From: Zychaea mexicana
Taxonomy: Eukaryota > Mucoromycota > Mucoromycetes > Mucorales > Lichtheimiaceae
NCBI RefSeq assembly: GCF_025766255.1
Contig: NW_026516669.1
Coordinates: 62,001-126,000 of the forward strand
DNA length: 64,000 nt
Reading direction: 5' to 3'
The notes under the pieces are model-generated. The model did not search any database. It was given only the letters and a program-made list of their open reading frames with translations, and was not told where the DNA came from. A program made the position numbers and the translations under genes. This document shows, piece by piece, positions 32,787 through 45,160 of this stretch; the first letter of the stretch is position 1, and every line of letters starts with the position of its first letter.

Positions 32787-35106
32787 TCAGACACCTTGTA
32801 CCACTCTAGGATACGTCTCACGGATCTACGAGTGTTTATCATGCATAACCTTCTGTTAGTCTTCTTTGTACTCGTTCTCTTGCTAGAGTTGCTTCTTACC
32901 TTTTCAAAAAGTGCCGGTCTCGTTCTGTATGCGTAGAGATAAACCGTAGTTGTTAGTAAGTACAAGTTGCTCTAAACATTTACAGAGAATAGGTAAGTAT
33001 TACCTTCGCAATGCATCTGGATCTTCGGCCAAACAAACAAATGTGGTAGCCACACCGCTGGAAATCACAGTGGCGATGCTAGAAAACATTGAGGAGCCGA
33101 TCAAGAAGCATACCATGACAACGACAGGTGTCATGCCGCCTGTTTGATTAAATGCTGGCTGGGCCGCTTTCAAGTAGATAAAACCAAGCAGGGATGACAG
33201 TACACCCACAAGTAAACCGCCTACGTACAAAAAGTATAAGATATTGTTTAGCTGCTCTCTCTCTCTCTCTCTCACACACACACATTGACCATCTTCCTCT
33301 TCTCCTCGCACCCTTTTTGAATTCATGTTGTAAGAGATCTCACCCATAAAAAGTACGTTTCCAATAAGGGAATCATTGATCATAGCGTCAATACCGCGAT
33401 CCTTCATCAGATTCCAGGTTCGTCGTGCAGAAGGGATAAATGCCTCGCCAAAGATAGCCACACCGCTGAATGCATAGTATGTGAACCATTCCTAAAGCAA
33501 TACAAGAGGTGAATGGTTATCGGTTTGTCATCTCCTTGGCATGCATATTTAGCTGCGGTACATACGAAAATTCCTTGGAAGCACCCGACAATGCACTGCA
33601 CAATGAAGACCAAGCAGCTCAAAATAGGGTTGTCAGTGTTACTTTGGAGTATCTGCAGGAAATATCGCACCATATTGACAATGGCTATAAGCAGACTACC
33701 AAAACAGATGGATCCAAAACTGGTCGTCACCGCGCGCTTGAAACTGCCCAAGATTGGGTGGCGTACAGTGTCATTCAGATAGTAGACTGTGGCATAAAGG
33801 CCAGCCAAAGTGACATGCGTGACATATGAAATAACCTATGTACGTAACCATGAACAGTTTAATTGATGTTTGAGAGAGAAACAAGACAGTGTCTCCTGTC
33901 ACATGCCCTACATATTACGGCTCTCATTCTTTCCAACCGCGCATATACGCGACCCCCTCGTTTTCTGCGAGCATACTATCATACCTGAGAAGTCCAATAG
34001 TATGAAAAGACAAGAAAAACCATGGCTAGATTCAGTCGCGCATTGTTGCTTGTATTGCTGGACCATGTTTGATACGCACCAACAACGACCAGTGAGAACC
34101 ATATGGCAAAGGCGGTTTGAATGATCAAAGAGATAATACCGGCTACGATCGAGCTTGGATGTTTACGACAGATTGAACAAATAGTCTCCAGCATCACTGT
34201 TTTTTAAATGCAAAAAAAAAAGTCAGATGCCATAAACAAATATAAACAGACACAGATCGGACTTTTTTTTTGTCGTTGGAGCAGGTGCATGGTGCATGCG
34301 TACATTACCTGTCGCAAAAGGTATCCTACTTCTCCACCACCAAAACGCGAGTAGCCAAAGACATGAAAAAATCAAAAATACAATTGCGGCAGAATAGTAG
34401 TGCTGTGTAAAGTAGTAGATGGTGACACCAAAGTAAACAATGATACTGCCAATGAAGGTCGCAATAATCATGAATCGAGGAAACCTGGCGTTGGGGTGAT
34501 ATCATCATATGGTAAAAAAAAGGCAGAATAGGCAAAACGGTAAGCTAGGGAATTCCGATACAGATACAAGACAGGATGGTTTGGAAAAGCCAAGAAAAAA
34601 GCAACAACAACAACAACAAACAATTTGCTTCATGTGCTTGCTTGTGATAATACTTACGCATTGGCAAGAAGTAGGTAGAGAAAGCTTAAACCAAACCCTA
34701 CCACAGCAGCCAAACCAAAGATCTGGAAAGCGCCAGTACCAAACACTGTACTCGAGTATTGGGTGGATGATTGAACGCTTCCATACGTTGACTGGTTTTG
34801 ACTATATGTACGCAACGCCAGTACAGACACGCCAATGAATGCACCCAGATTCAAGAGCCAAAGAATAAGCGCCCACAAGTCTCGCCATCCGCTGGCCGGA
34901 CGGATCGCCTTTTCGCTTTGCTCGCCGTAGTAGGGCTGCTGTTCTTGTGGCGGCGGCATCGGGTGCTGTTGATCTGACGATGGCGGTGGCGGTGGTGTCG
35001 AGTAATTGTTATACTGATAGTCTGGTGGGTTTGAGTAACCCTGTTGTGGTTGTGGAGGAGGCGGGTAGTAGCTGGACTGCTCGCCTTCCTTTGAGTGTTT
35101 CTGCAT
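32787..35106 (-). CDS. PNS1: Choline transporter-like protein (PNS1 / CTL, SLC44 family)
   Basis: Eight exons (35106-34658, 34484-34309, 34196-33985, 33835-33566, 33491-33344, 33220-33004, 32924-32900, 32825-32787) join to 511 residues. The N-terminal ~65 residues are a Pro/Gln/Tyr-rich cytosolic tail (YYPPPPQPQQGY). About ten membrane spans follow. Family signatures include VISYVTHVTLAGLYATVYY, HPILGSFKRAVTTSFGSICF, YYAFSGVAIFGEAFI and the end LFEKIRETYPRVVQGV. Relatives are plasma-membrane or organelle proteins implicated in choline or ethanolamine transport; in yeast, loss of Pns1 gives no clear choline phenotype, so the substrate is uncertain. A (CT)n microsatellite lies in the intron near 33,255-33,285. 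The last two introns separate very short exons of 25 and 39 bp. Confidence 0.94.
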
Positions 35107-36357
35107 CTTTTGACTCGGTTTTATAAATCACGTTGTAGCCGCAGTTGCTGGAATGGTAGTGGTGGTGGTGGTGGGGCGGTAATGCTGCTGCTGCTGCTGC
35201 TAATGGTGGTGATGGTAGAACGGAAAGGGAAGAGAGGAAGAAGGATGATGCATGCATTGAAAAAGACATGCCAAAGAACCGAGTTTTAAATAATAAATAT
35301 CAAGCTCGGGACAGCGGCCGGTTAATATTTGATTGGCTGGGTCGTGCCCTCCATTTTTGTTGTTGCTCATTTAATATCGCTTTTTCATCCACGGGATTCT
35401 ATAATCTTTAAAGGTGTGAATGATATCAGTGGAGAGCTCTTGATGCTGGCCTTGAGACTAAGCCCTTACAGGGACTCAGTATACACTATATGCTAGTGGT
35501 AGCACTGACTCCACGTTACTACAGTGTCTATATGGATCATAAGCTAAGAAATACCACATGTGTCATCCGCACTACAAAGCTCTGTTTTAATATCAGTGGA
35601 TCTATACAATAAGCTTTCTAAAACAGTTATGTACAATTGGTTATATTATGATTAATGGGGCGTTGTACATGACTCTAGTATGCTCATTTAGAAAATGTTG
35701 TCATGGTTGTGACAGCTTATATAGGAGCGGCTTGTATCGTAATAACTGTTTTTAGTGCTATATTTGCTACAGAGCCCTTCATGCCATGCATACATAAAGT
35801 CACTTATATGTAGCAGTGGAGTAAGAATAACCATTAAAAGATGGCAAGTCAGCATATTGGTGAGGGCAAATCATTCTTTGAGTTGCTGGAAGTTTCGAAA
35901 CACGTGACACTTGAAGTTATGTCAAGTTCAAATTAGACATGGTTCTTCTTCCACTAAACCACTATCACGATACATTGCTATTGAATAAGAGACATATACA
36001 TTAAGAAGCTATAGTATATCGGGCAAAGAAGTGACCCATGAGGCATTTGATGTGTTGAAGAAGTCCTTGGTCTATATCCCCACATGTTGTGGCGACCAAT
36101 TGCCTTATATGTGCAGGCTGCAGGCTTGGTCAGCAATATTTGCAAATCCAGTTCACTCCAGACAATGCAACGCGACCTACCCTATGGACCAGGTGACACC
36201 TTGGGTCTTCCAAACATACCATCTGTTACTGCTGCTGAGCACTTGGCTCTCTCTTTATCTGTTCCCGTTGTTCTACGCTTTGTGTTCTTCTCCCTTGGCC
36301 TACCCCTTTGTACTTCCATAACAACCCGCTGAATCCAGCCAACACCGAATAGAAAGA
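35107..36357. other. Intergenic between PNS1 and the Zn2Cys6 gene
   Basis: A divergent promoter interval of about 1.25 kb. A short GGT/GTG and CTG microsatellite lies near 35,155-35,215 (ggtggtggtggtggggcgg, ctgctgctgctgctgcta), close to the PNS1 start. Overlapping frames at 36,031-36,330 lack recognisable content. No other feature. Confidence 0.45.
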
Positions 36358-39017
36358 ATGGGTAAACCTAATGCCCAACAGGATCATTCCGCCTCAAAAA
36401 CCAGGACAACGACAAAGACGACGACTAAGCGCAAAATCAGCTGTTTACCGTGCCGATTAAAGAAAGTGAAATGCGATGGCAACAGGCCATGTCAACGATG
36501 CCAAGCCAAAGACACAAACTGTTTGTATGCCAAGCCGGCACCCGTCGGACGTCCGCCCAAGAACGCTGTAGTCAACAAACTTGTGCTGGCCCGGAACGAA
36601 GAACCGATACCGTCCCTGTCGTCATCACTGTGCAAAGAGTTCATCTTTGAGCATGTTTCCTACACCAAAACGCCCAACGACACATCCTATTTGTTTAGCG
36701 GTAAAGAGATCGGTCTCCAGTACTATATCAAAGACATATTCTCTGCCTTCTTCGGGCCGGACAACAGTGCTTGTAACGAGATCGTGGAAGGACAAAAGAT
36801 GACCAAAGCTGGCGAACTCGCAAAGTTGGTGAGCAATGTCAAAATGTACGATATGCTCCAGTACTTTACATGGATGACGTCCGACTTGATCAACATTATG
36901 ATTCGACGGTTCAGCAGGTTGTCGCTGGACAATTACATTGAGCCAGATTTCACCCTGTACAGCTTGCAAATTGATCACAGCAAGGACTTTTTTGGGGATG
37001 CAGCCGATAATGCAGTCAATCCACTCAACTCTTTACCACCTCAGCAGGCTATGCGCTTCATTGAATGTTTCTTTTGCATCCATCCCTACTCGCTCATGTT
37101 CAACAAGACCATGATCATGCAGAGTTACTGGACAGATTCGGCAGATCCGCTGCTGATGACCGTCATTTATGGTACAACTGCATACATTTCTCAGCTTTTG
37201 GAAGGCAAACCCGTCGCATTGTGGGAGACTGTAACTACGGAAACCCATCGCAATGCATTTCTCAACTACGCCTACGTCCTCATCAACAAGTCGTCCGCCG
37301 AGGCAAGCTTGAGCAGATACCAGGCACTTATTCTGTTGGCCTTGTTCGAGGTTACATTTGGATATGCCAAGCGGGGCATGTCTCTGTTTGCATTGGGACA
37401 CATGATTGCTACGCGGGTTGGATTGTTTCTCAAAACAAGACAGAGGATGTCGGATGTCGAAGAAGAGTCGTGTTTAATGACATTTTGGTCAGCATACAAC
37501 TGCACTATGCGAGGGTGTATCGAAAGTATGTATATATGTACACATATTGGATTAATCAAGAACGAGGGACGGTTCCATTTATTGGACCCATACACTACCC
37601 GCATCACGGATTAATCTGTGTAACCCTTGTAGTGGACCAAGTACCCCGAGAAGTACTAAACAAATTCACGCGTCCTTTCCCACCTGCGCGAGTCGAAGAA
37701 TCTGCATCGTATCGATTCGACCAAGAAAACAATAACGTTCGCATGTTCAAGTCATATCATTACCTGATCGAAAGCTTTTACTGCCAATCCGTCATATCGC
37801 AATTCAGCAGCAGACTTTTCATGTACTTTCCTGAAAGCAAACAAAACATCTTTCGACGCCGGCCATCATTTATTTCGACAACCCTTTCAGATAGCACCGC
37901 GTTATCACTCGCGCAGGTCGACATTGAAGAGGCCTTGAACAGCGTTCTCAACCAATTCAGCGTATTTATCGAAACAAACCGACACCGATGGTCTACTCAA
38001 CAACAATACACAATCGAATCTACATATATACTCTACAAGATCCACTTTTCGTTCCTGAAACTGTATGTATTAACAGCCAAGCTTGACGGCATCTATGAAA
38101 GCAGGCCGCTTTCCGGGAATCGACGACATGGACGAATACCAGTACCTGTAGCGACTACCAACATTGACATGGAGATGCCGATCGATTTAGACGATATAGA
38201 AGTCGTGATCCGGATGCATTTAGTTGTGCCCATGGCGGTCGACTTATTGGAAAAGACGCGCATATATCTGGCGTCACCTGCCAACTACAACAATCAACCA
38301 GCATGGCTGCCCCATGGCCTTGTTGCTTCTGCTCTGGAAACGAGTGCCAAGATTCTGATGCTCAAGTATCGCCGTGATCCATGGGATTTGCAGACCTGGC
38401 ACCATTTGGAAGCCGTGCGTACGATTACATCGAATCATCGCTGGGCTATTTGGACATCTATGCTCCTGATTGAAAAGAAACTCTCCGAATTTTTCGAACA
38501 ATACCCGGCCCCGCCTTCAGGGAACAACGACAACGACAACGACAATAGTAACACCGACACAACTGTATCGTCACTATTTTTGAGGTCAACCGCTTCTCCA
38601 GTACCGTCAGTAGAACTATTTGATACCTCGAACAACGCTTCAAGTTTGGAATCGAGTGTTTCGCCTGTTCCATATTTCTTTGACGAACCTAGCAACAGCA
38701 GTAACAACAATCCTGTCACTGCTTTTGAAGCTTCGTCATCATTGTCCACTGATGTAGCCGGAATACCGACAGAGTTATTATTGGATGAAGCTATGGCACC
38801 GCTGGAAGCATCGATTGATTCTAGTATAACGTTACCGGTAGAGTTATTCGCGGGTATGGGTCTGTTTGGGACGACAGATGTGGTCATGGCAACTGATACT
38901 ACTGCTAGTACAACCTGTCTGACGACGAATAATAGCGCTGAATGTAGTATAAGGGACCAACAGCAACAGCATGTGGATTTTGCAATAGATTCTGTTCTTG
39001 GAGAATATCGTAATTAG
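36358..39017 (+). CDS. Zn2Cys6 fungal-type transcription factor
   Basis: Two exons (36358-37525, 37633-39017), with a 107 bp GTATGT...TTGTAG intron that restores frame, give about 850 residues. Residues 28-58 are a binuclear zinc cluster, CLPCRLKKVKCDGNRPCQRC plus a final Cys six residues on, preceded by a basic TTTKRK stretch. A GRPPKN motif follows and may act as an AT-hook-like minor-groove contact. The middle (about 230-420) has the helical pattern of the fungal-specific regulatory domain. The C-terminus is Asn/Ser/Asp-rich with a Gln run, a typical activation region. It is expected to be nuclear. Such regulators control metabolism or drug response, but neither the target nor an orthologue can be named from sequence alone. 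Confidence 0.92.
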
Positions 39018-39794
39018 CTTTGTAAATTTAACTTTTGTCATTTTAAAATGTGCTTGTACTATTGATATACACAATTTTTTTTCACTACTGTATCCGTGAT
39101 CTCGTTTCCTTAACTTTATTTTGCAAAAGATTGGTTATAAAAAAGGCATCCGCTGCGTTGATCATGTGGGCACTGCCGAAAAGACTAACCCATCTCCCTT
39201 CCTGCATAACTATATAGCTCTTCGTCATCTAGTACGGTAGCATATCTGTTAAACCTCCAGATTATCGAAATCTAAGGGGCAAACTGAGGAACGTAACCTC
39301 GAAACGTTATTGACAGCGATATATTATACAATGCATTGAAAAGTATGAATCAAAATTTATTAGAGAAAATGACGTGATAAGATAAATGGTTGCAAGAACC
39401 GAGTTAGTATAGAAAGATTCTTGTAGCCCAAAATAATGCATAAATTCTACGTCTTTTATATATAGAAATGGAAATAACACATGCTTTGCGCTGTTGTTCG
39501 TTATCTTTTACAGCTATTTTGTCCCCGGAATCAATGCTGAGAAACACTCACCCTTGCTTCATGTTTGTTAGTGTTCCAGTTTCGGTTCCTTTTCGCCCAG
39601 GCTATGTTTGCACAAGGGCATCGTAGTCCACCTTCACGCCATACATCATTGCTTGTACACATATCGAGGGTCTCTTTGTTTTGGTGATGCGTCCAGATTG
39701 GTCTTTTAAAAAGATTCTATTATATTGTTATACACTTTACTGTATTGCACATAAACGTTATTGTAGTTTCGGTAATGTCTCTCTTGCAGACTAT
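39018..39794. other. Intergenic, no gene seen
   Basis: A 3' spacer between convergent units, AT-rich. No convincing open frame, RNA or repeat. Confidence 0.45.
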
Positions 39795-40096
39795 CTACTC
39801 TGCAATTTGTTTGGCTACAAGGTGTTTCATTAGCTGTTCGATAACATGATGGGGAAAGGGCAGGCCTCGCTTGAGCGTCGATTGATACCGCAAGGCGTAA
39901 TTATCAGCGTGTCCAGCCACGTACAGGATGAAATTGAACTTCCACCTACAGTAACAACATTGAGCGCCGTGTATGATCGATGAGATGATGGTGCAAAGAC
40001 GGAAAGCACCGCATTTAAAAAACGGTTCAACCCAAGTTTGGATGTTGACCAACGTCGGGCAAATAACGTTGTGATTTCCTCAAATCCACCGCCCAT
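39795..40096 (-). CDS. Small unrecognised protein, possible two-exon gene
   Basis: Exon 1 (40096-40050, MGGGFEEITTLFARR) and exon 2 (39945-39795) join through a 104 bp intron with a weak GTCAAC donor and a good CTGTAG acceptor, giving a 65-residue protein with the segment FILYVAGHADNYALRYQ. The join keeps the most coding-like frame of each part. Without the intron, an unspliced 88-codon frame is open from the same ATG. No domain, signal peptide or family recognised. Confidence 0.35.
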
Positions 40097-43000
40097 CTTG
40101 TTCCTTTAATTTTTTATTTGATGATATGCTACTGTCCACACATTTATATGACCAAACGATTCCCCAAACATCATGATCCACTGTTGGGAAAACTTCCATT
40201 GAAATCTAGGAATTATGAGTATTTCTGTGAAGCGACGATCCCTATTGGAGGGACAGATAGTCATTTCGGCGCTCATTATCAGCTATCGCCCACGGTATGC
40301 AATGCCTTTGAAAGCGATCCAGAAACGAAGTTCTTTTTGACCTATTGGTAAAGGTGACATGAGCTTGGTGAACATTTTCGTACACTTGACCGGATCAGTG
40401 GCTCAAACCAAAAATATAGCCTTGGAGCGTCCATTATACGGGGAGAAACTACATGATTTAAAGCAAACGCATGTAGTCCAAGAGCAAACACATATTACTA
40501 CCCCTGCCAACTTTAAATTGATATGCCACCTTGCCACCAATCAATGCACCAGTCGTGAATGAAATTATTGCTGGGAAAAGTCTTGTAGCGAAGAAGCTGC
40601 TCGTCCCCAGCACACTTTTCGGTGGCATCTAAAGACAACACATAATAGAATATTAAGCGGATCGTAATTACAAGGGACTATATGTTAAGCTAAGTGGGAC
40701 GTAATGCACAGTAAACGGTGCTCTTAACGTATATAAAAAGCAACTGCAAAAGAGCATGATTTTTCTCTCGGGTTTTATCATAACATCATTAATTCGGAAA
40801 CGACAAGAAGTCTGCAAAGAGACGATCAGAGACACAATGTGAATTTTGCTGTGAAAACAGGCAACAGTAGGGGTAAATTCGCTGCGTCTCTCTTTTCTTT
40901 TTTATTATCACATAACGAAGGCTCCGATCACGTACGCACAAACCCACACTATTGACAATCATAGCATACGCAAATCATCAAGGAAGCAAAAGAGTGCAAC
41001 ACAGATCTTTCTCTTTTGAATAGTGACAAAGTTACGCGTGTGTCAAACCTTGAACGTTCCAACAGCTTTCCCCTGAAACGAAAACTATGTAGAGTGAAAG
41101 CGCATTGTGACGCAACGATTTGGCCAATTGACTTCGCACTCGAAATGCACAATGGGATGGCGAGTGAACAAGGTAATAAATGGAGCAACGAATTACGCGC
41201 AAAAGTGTCAAACGTTGGAAGAAGTCATCGTTTGTAGTGTTATTCTTCTGATCGTCCCAATGGATCTTGAACGCTGTTTTAAAAGAACGTAGAACCGCAC
41301 AAAAACAAACGAACCGATTCACTTTATCGGCAGCAATGAAAAACAATGAAGGAATGAGTCGAATTCACTAGCGGCAGCGGATACTTATTTATGAGCGGGC
41401 CAACGTATCTGCAGCAGCACATGCTTGGGATGGAGGATAGAACTTTCGCAGTAGCATAAACTGGGATGGAGGATGGAAGGATGAGGTTACACGGCGTGGT
41501 TCAGAGAACTGTTGGCGGATAGCGAAGATGGTAAAGCAACAGTTGACGAGCACGGTTAAGCATAGAAGATAACGAGTCTTTATTATAAAGTGCAGCGATG
41601 GGGGCATCTTTTTCTGCACACACATAACATTACGTACCACACACACAGTCAAAAGACAATATTAAAAGTACTGTGAACTACGCTATATACACACGTTGTT
41701 TGTCTTGTTGGGTGAAGGAATGTAACCTGGCTGCTGAGTGCATGGTGTTCTCAATGTTCACTGATGGTGAGGTGTCTACCTTGTCAGTCACTCATATTTC
41801 CGTCATTTACTGCTCACAGAAAAGCATTTCTTCCGTGAATGTACTTGCTCATTCGCATTCGTGTCTTTGTTTTCGCTTGACACGGTGCCGTGCACGGACC
41901 TCTCGCAACCAAGCGGCGACGTCGTCGTCGGAGGTACAGCTGCCCATGGTGAGAGACACGTACCACTACCGCCGCAGCACATTTGTTTACTTGACCACCA
42001 AGCACACCCCCTTTCTTTTCCTTTCGTGATAGTCCCTTTGAGCCATATGCTAAAAGCCATACTATTGAGCAAAAGCCAATGAAAATCCATGGAACTTGGT
42101 GGAACTTTTTGAAGTCCCGAGCGTGACAGTCAAAAAACGTCTATATAAAGCGAGCAGTTTCGCTTTTCCTTTCTTTTTCTTTTTCTTCACTTTAGTTCGT
42201 TTTGGAAAGGCGTTGGGCTGTATGCGCGGGAGTCACTGTCCGTGCTATGATCAGTTCCGTGCCAGTGCTGGCGATTGTACAGATTCTTCTGATGATTGGA
42301 TGGGCTCAGTGGTCCGCCATGAAGAGATGACTGCAATGTACCAGTGCGGGTCAGTGGAGGGTGAGGAACGAACAGATTATTTATTACACACATTATTACA
42401 CACAAATAAACAAAATGATAAACAAAATAAAACAATCTTTTTCTTTTCGCACTCTTCTCATATACGTTTTTACCGCTTTATTATTTTTTTTTGCTTTGCC
42501 TTTTTTTTCATGTGCTTGACAAGTTCCTTATTTTTTTTGCCCACCCACAGCTCCGTGCTAAACAAAGCGCAGAACAATGACAGACGACAGTAACACGATC
42601 ACAACGCGCTTTATCACACTTTGACACTCCTTTTCACCTTCTGTGATCGCCTAAATTGCTTGTTACCGCGGATATGGTGCGACCCTTCTTGTGAAAAGGG
42701 GTTATTTTATAAGAGGCAACACCAGAGCATACGCCAACAGGCTAGTATAACTGCTAGATCTTAAAGTTGGAAAGTCTGTTTTCAGCTGCTCCTCTCTCTC
42801 TCTCTCTCTTGCACGTAGCTTATCACAACACGATTTTCTTGTCATTTTGGTTTTCACCTGATTCAGATGCAGAAAATTGCGCCTGTTTTCAAAGCGTGAT
42901 TCTTGAACCAAACGTCACTTCCAAGAGGCGACAAGAAGGCGATAAAGCTTGCGCAATGACCGTGCAAATAGTTCTTATGCATGTTGACCGCGTTTTAAAC

Positions 43001-43931
43001 ACTTTGGTCTGCTCGAATTTGTATCCTTTGAGTACAGTAGATCGATTATGACGCCTGTATTATAAATGTAGTTTAATCTTACTGAGTGGTGCTTATGTCA
43101 GTGTGCTAATAAAACATTAAAGGGAAACAAAGAATCGGCAGTGCTAAGGTCAATAATAGTGAGTAGATCGCCCTTGCATACTTTTGTTTTATGTATAGAT
43201 ACCTGCTTAATAAAATTACTGAAGTTTGAAGGGCGCAAATGGACGCCTTCAATTCAACAAGCCATCTACGAACGGAGCCATCTTGCTCGCCTTTTCCTAC
43301 TTCTTATTCTTCCAAATGAAGTTGTACCTGGTGAATATGTGATTCCATTAATGCGGTGGTATTATCATTGCTGTCAGGATTCTTCTTGTTGTTTTGCTTC
43401 TTGATTGAGCTACCATCGCTACTATCTGATAATTTATAAATTTGATCATATATAAGCTCGACACATCATTAACCATCATCAGGACAAATATGACACGTCT
43501 TTACACCACGGTAAATATTTTAGTGATATTTAGTTGAATTTCGTTAAACGTGGTTGATTTTTGTTAAGGTGAAAATGACAATTTCACCCAGATCCACCAA
43601 ATATAACTTTCACAAGAATCTACCGATATTCACCAGCCTTCATTACTAGTAATTCACCAGAAGTAACCCAAATAAACCCATATTAAGCGCATCACTTATA
43701 ACTCACAAAGACCTCCTCACATGAACTACGTATTATTCTTTTGCGAACTTACCACACTAAACCTTATCACTACTACACCTTTATTACATGCGGCTCTTCT
43801 TTTTCAAAGGCGTGTCACCGTCACTGCTCTCTTGTGTACATTGTGGAGGAATTTCTTTCTGCTACTATGACGTTGTTACGACGTTTTTTACCGCCACGTC
43901 CACGTCCCGCTCTTCGATTGCTTGATGCTGT
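40097..43931. other. Gene-poor 3.8 kb interval
   Basis: Only short or low-complexity frames. The frame at 40,118-40,351 (with CEATIPIGGTDSHFGAHY) and the one at 43,141-43,404 (KLLKFEGRKWTPSIQQAIYE) look somewhat protein-like and could be relics or unannotated exons. The long plus frame at 42,096-42,593 is Phe/polyT driven and not proposed as a gene. A (CT)n run lies near 42,790. Imperfect 'ttcaccag / ttaac' motifs near 43,500-43,700 look repetitive. Confidence 0.4.
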
Positions 43932-45160
43932 CTAATCCTTCTGTTGCTCCTCCTTCTCGATGCTGTCCGTCTTGTACAGATCTATGATAAACAGTGTAAA
44001 TGAAATGTACATACGTTACTCCTTCTTATGCCTTGAATTTACATTTTATGAAAACGTGACTTACGTTGCTTGTCTTGTTCGACGGCATCGTTGGTTCGAG
44101 CTAAGAGCATCACTGGGATTATATGGAAATTCAATGAGAAATGCTGGTTAGGGGAGTTGTCTTGTTTTTTCTTAACTAAAATTATATACTTACTTGCAAA
44201 CGGTTTTGTCTAAGGGAGCAACAGTTTCTTGCGCATCTGAGATACTATATAGTATACAGTATCGTTAAAAACGATATGTGTAAAAGCGATATCTTCTTTC
44301 TTAAAAAATAGTAAACATACTCGCCAGCATTTTGAATAGTCTGAGCAGTGGTTTCTTGTGGAGAGGATGATCTAGATTGGGTTTGAGGTCGTGTGAGGAC
44401 ACATATAGAGTGTCGAATTAAGCACCAAAAAGTACATGACTTACGTGACAGGAACGGTGTGAATTGACCTCGTACCTGATGATCTATATACTACTCGCAG
44501 TATTTAAGACATGAAAAGTTTAAGGAACAAAAGTAAAAACTATCTTACCGTGAGTCGTTGCTTAGCTCAGGTCTGGGCGGTCTGAATCATCCATAAAGTG
44601 TAAATACTGATCCAAGACGCAGCTACCTACTAGTCTAAAATCTATTGACTTCATACATTTAAAAAGTGTTATTTACCCTGTCAATGTAGCACGGTCGCCA
44701 GTTTCGCTTGCAGTTGTGTATTCACTGGGGGACATGGGTGGTGTGGCTGTCGTTCTAGATTTTGATTGTAATGCTCGTCAGTGCAAATAAGATATAGAAA
44801 AGACAAGGCAAAAAAATATCATACTCCTGCTAATGTAGCCTTGCAACTATACCAGTCATTATGCTTACTTGCGTTGTTGTTTGCCTTTACGCTGCCTATA
44901 TCTGTTGTTCCAGCATTCAGACAGCAAGTGATCAGCACACCAAATGATCTCACACCTTTTAAACGCCACATCCTTTTTTTCTTGTGCTAGTGAATTCAAT
45001 GTAGCGATGGCTTCTTCCTTGTCGTCGACATCCAGTTTGCTCCACGTAGTAAGATAAACTTACTCGCCACGCGATCCATACTTTTTTGCACGTTTGCTAA
45101 TGAGGAGTTGGCGTAAGATTCGAGTGTATTGTAAACTGCTTCTTTTGTCCCTTCATTCAT
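43932..45160 (-). CDS. Unrecognised multi-exon gene, Ser/Thr/Pro/Gln-rich protein
   Basis: A chain of small exons is visible on the minus strand. It begins at ATG 45,160 (MNEGTKEAVYNTLESYANSS) and runs through about 45,050-44,870 (DDKEEAIATLNSLAQ...), 44,755-44,683 (TPPMSPSEYTTASETGDRA), about 44,580-44,548, 44,482-44,446 (RSIHTVPVT), about 44,370-44,322 (SSSPQETTAQTIQNAG) and about 44,245-44,195 (SDAQETVAPLDKTVC). Most junctions have good GTAAG/GTATG donors and TAG/CAG acceptors and keep phase. Two points are unresolved: a frame change near 45,055, where the apparent intron is too short, and the last two exons (44,130-43,932), for which two frames are possible. The chosen end reads SIEKEEQQKD then TAG. 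No family recognised; likely a disordered regulatory or adaptor protein. Confidence 0.5.

Noticed and set aside
42096..42593. 165-codon plus-strand frame
   Set aside because: Dominated by Phe and polyT-encoded stretches; no recognisable motif or splice support.
44080..44110. Possible tRNA B-box (ggttcgag)
   Set aside because: No matching A-box, acceptor stem or cloverleaf could be drawn around it.
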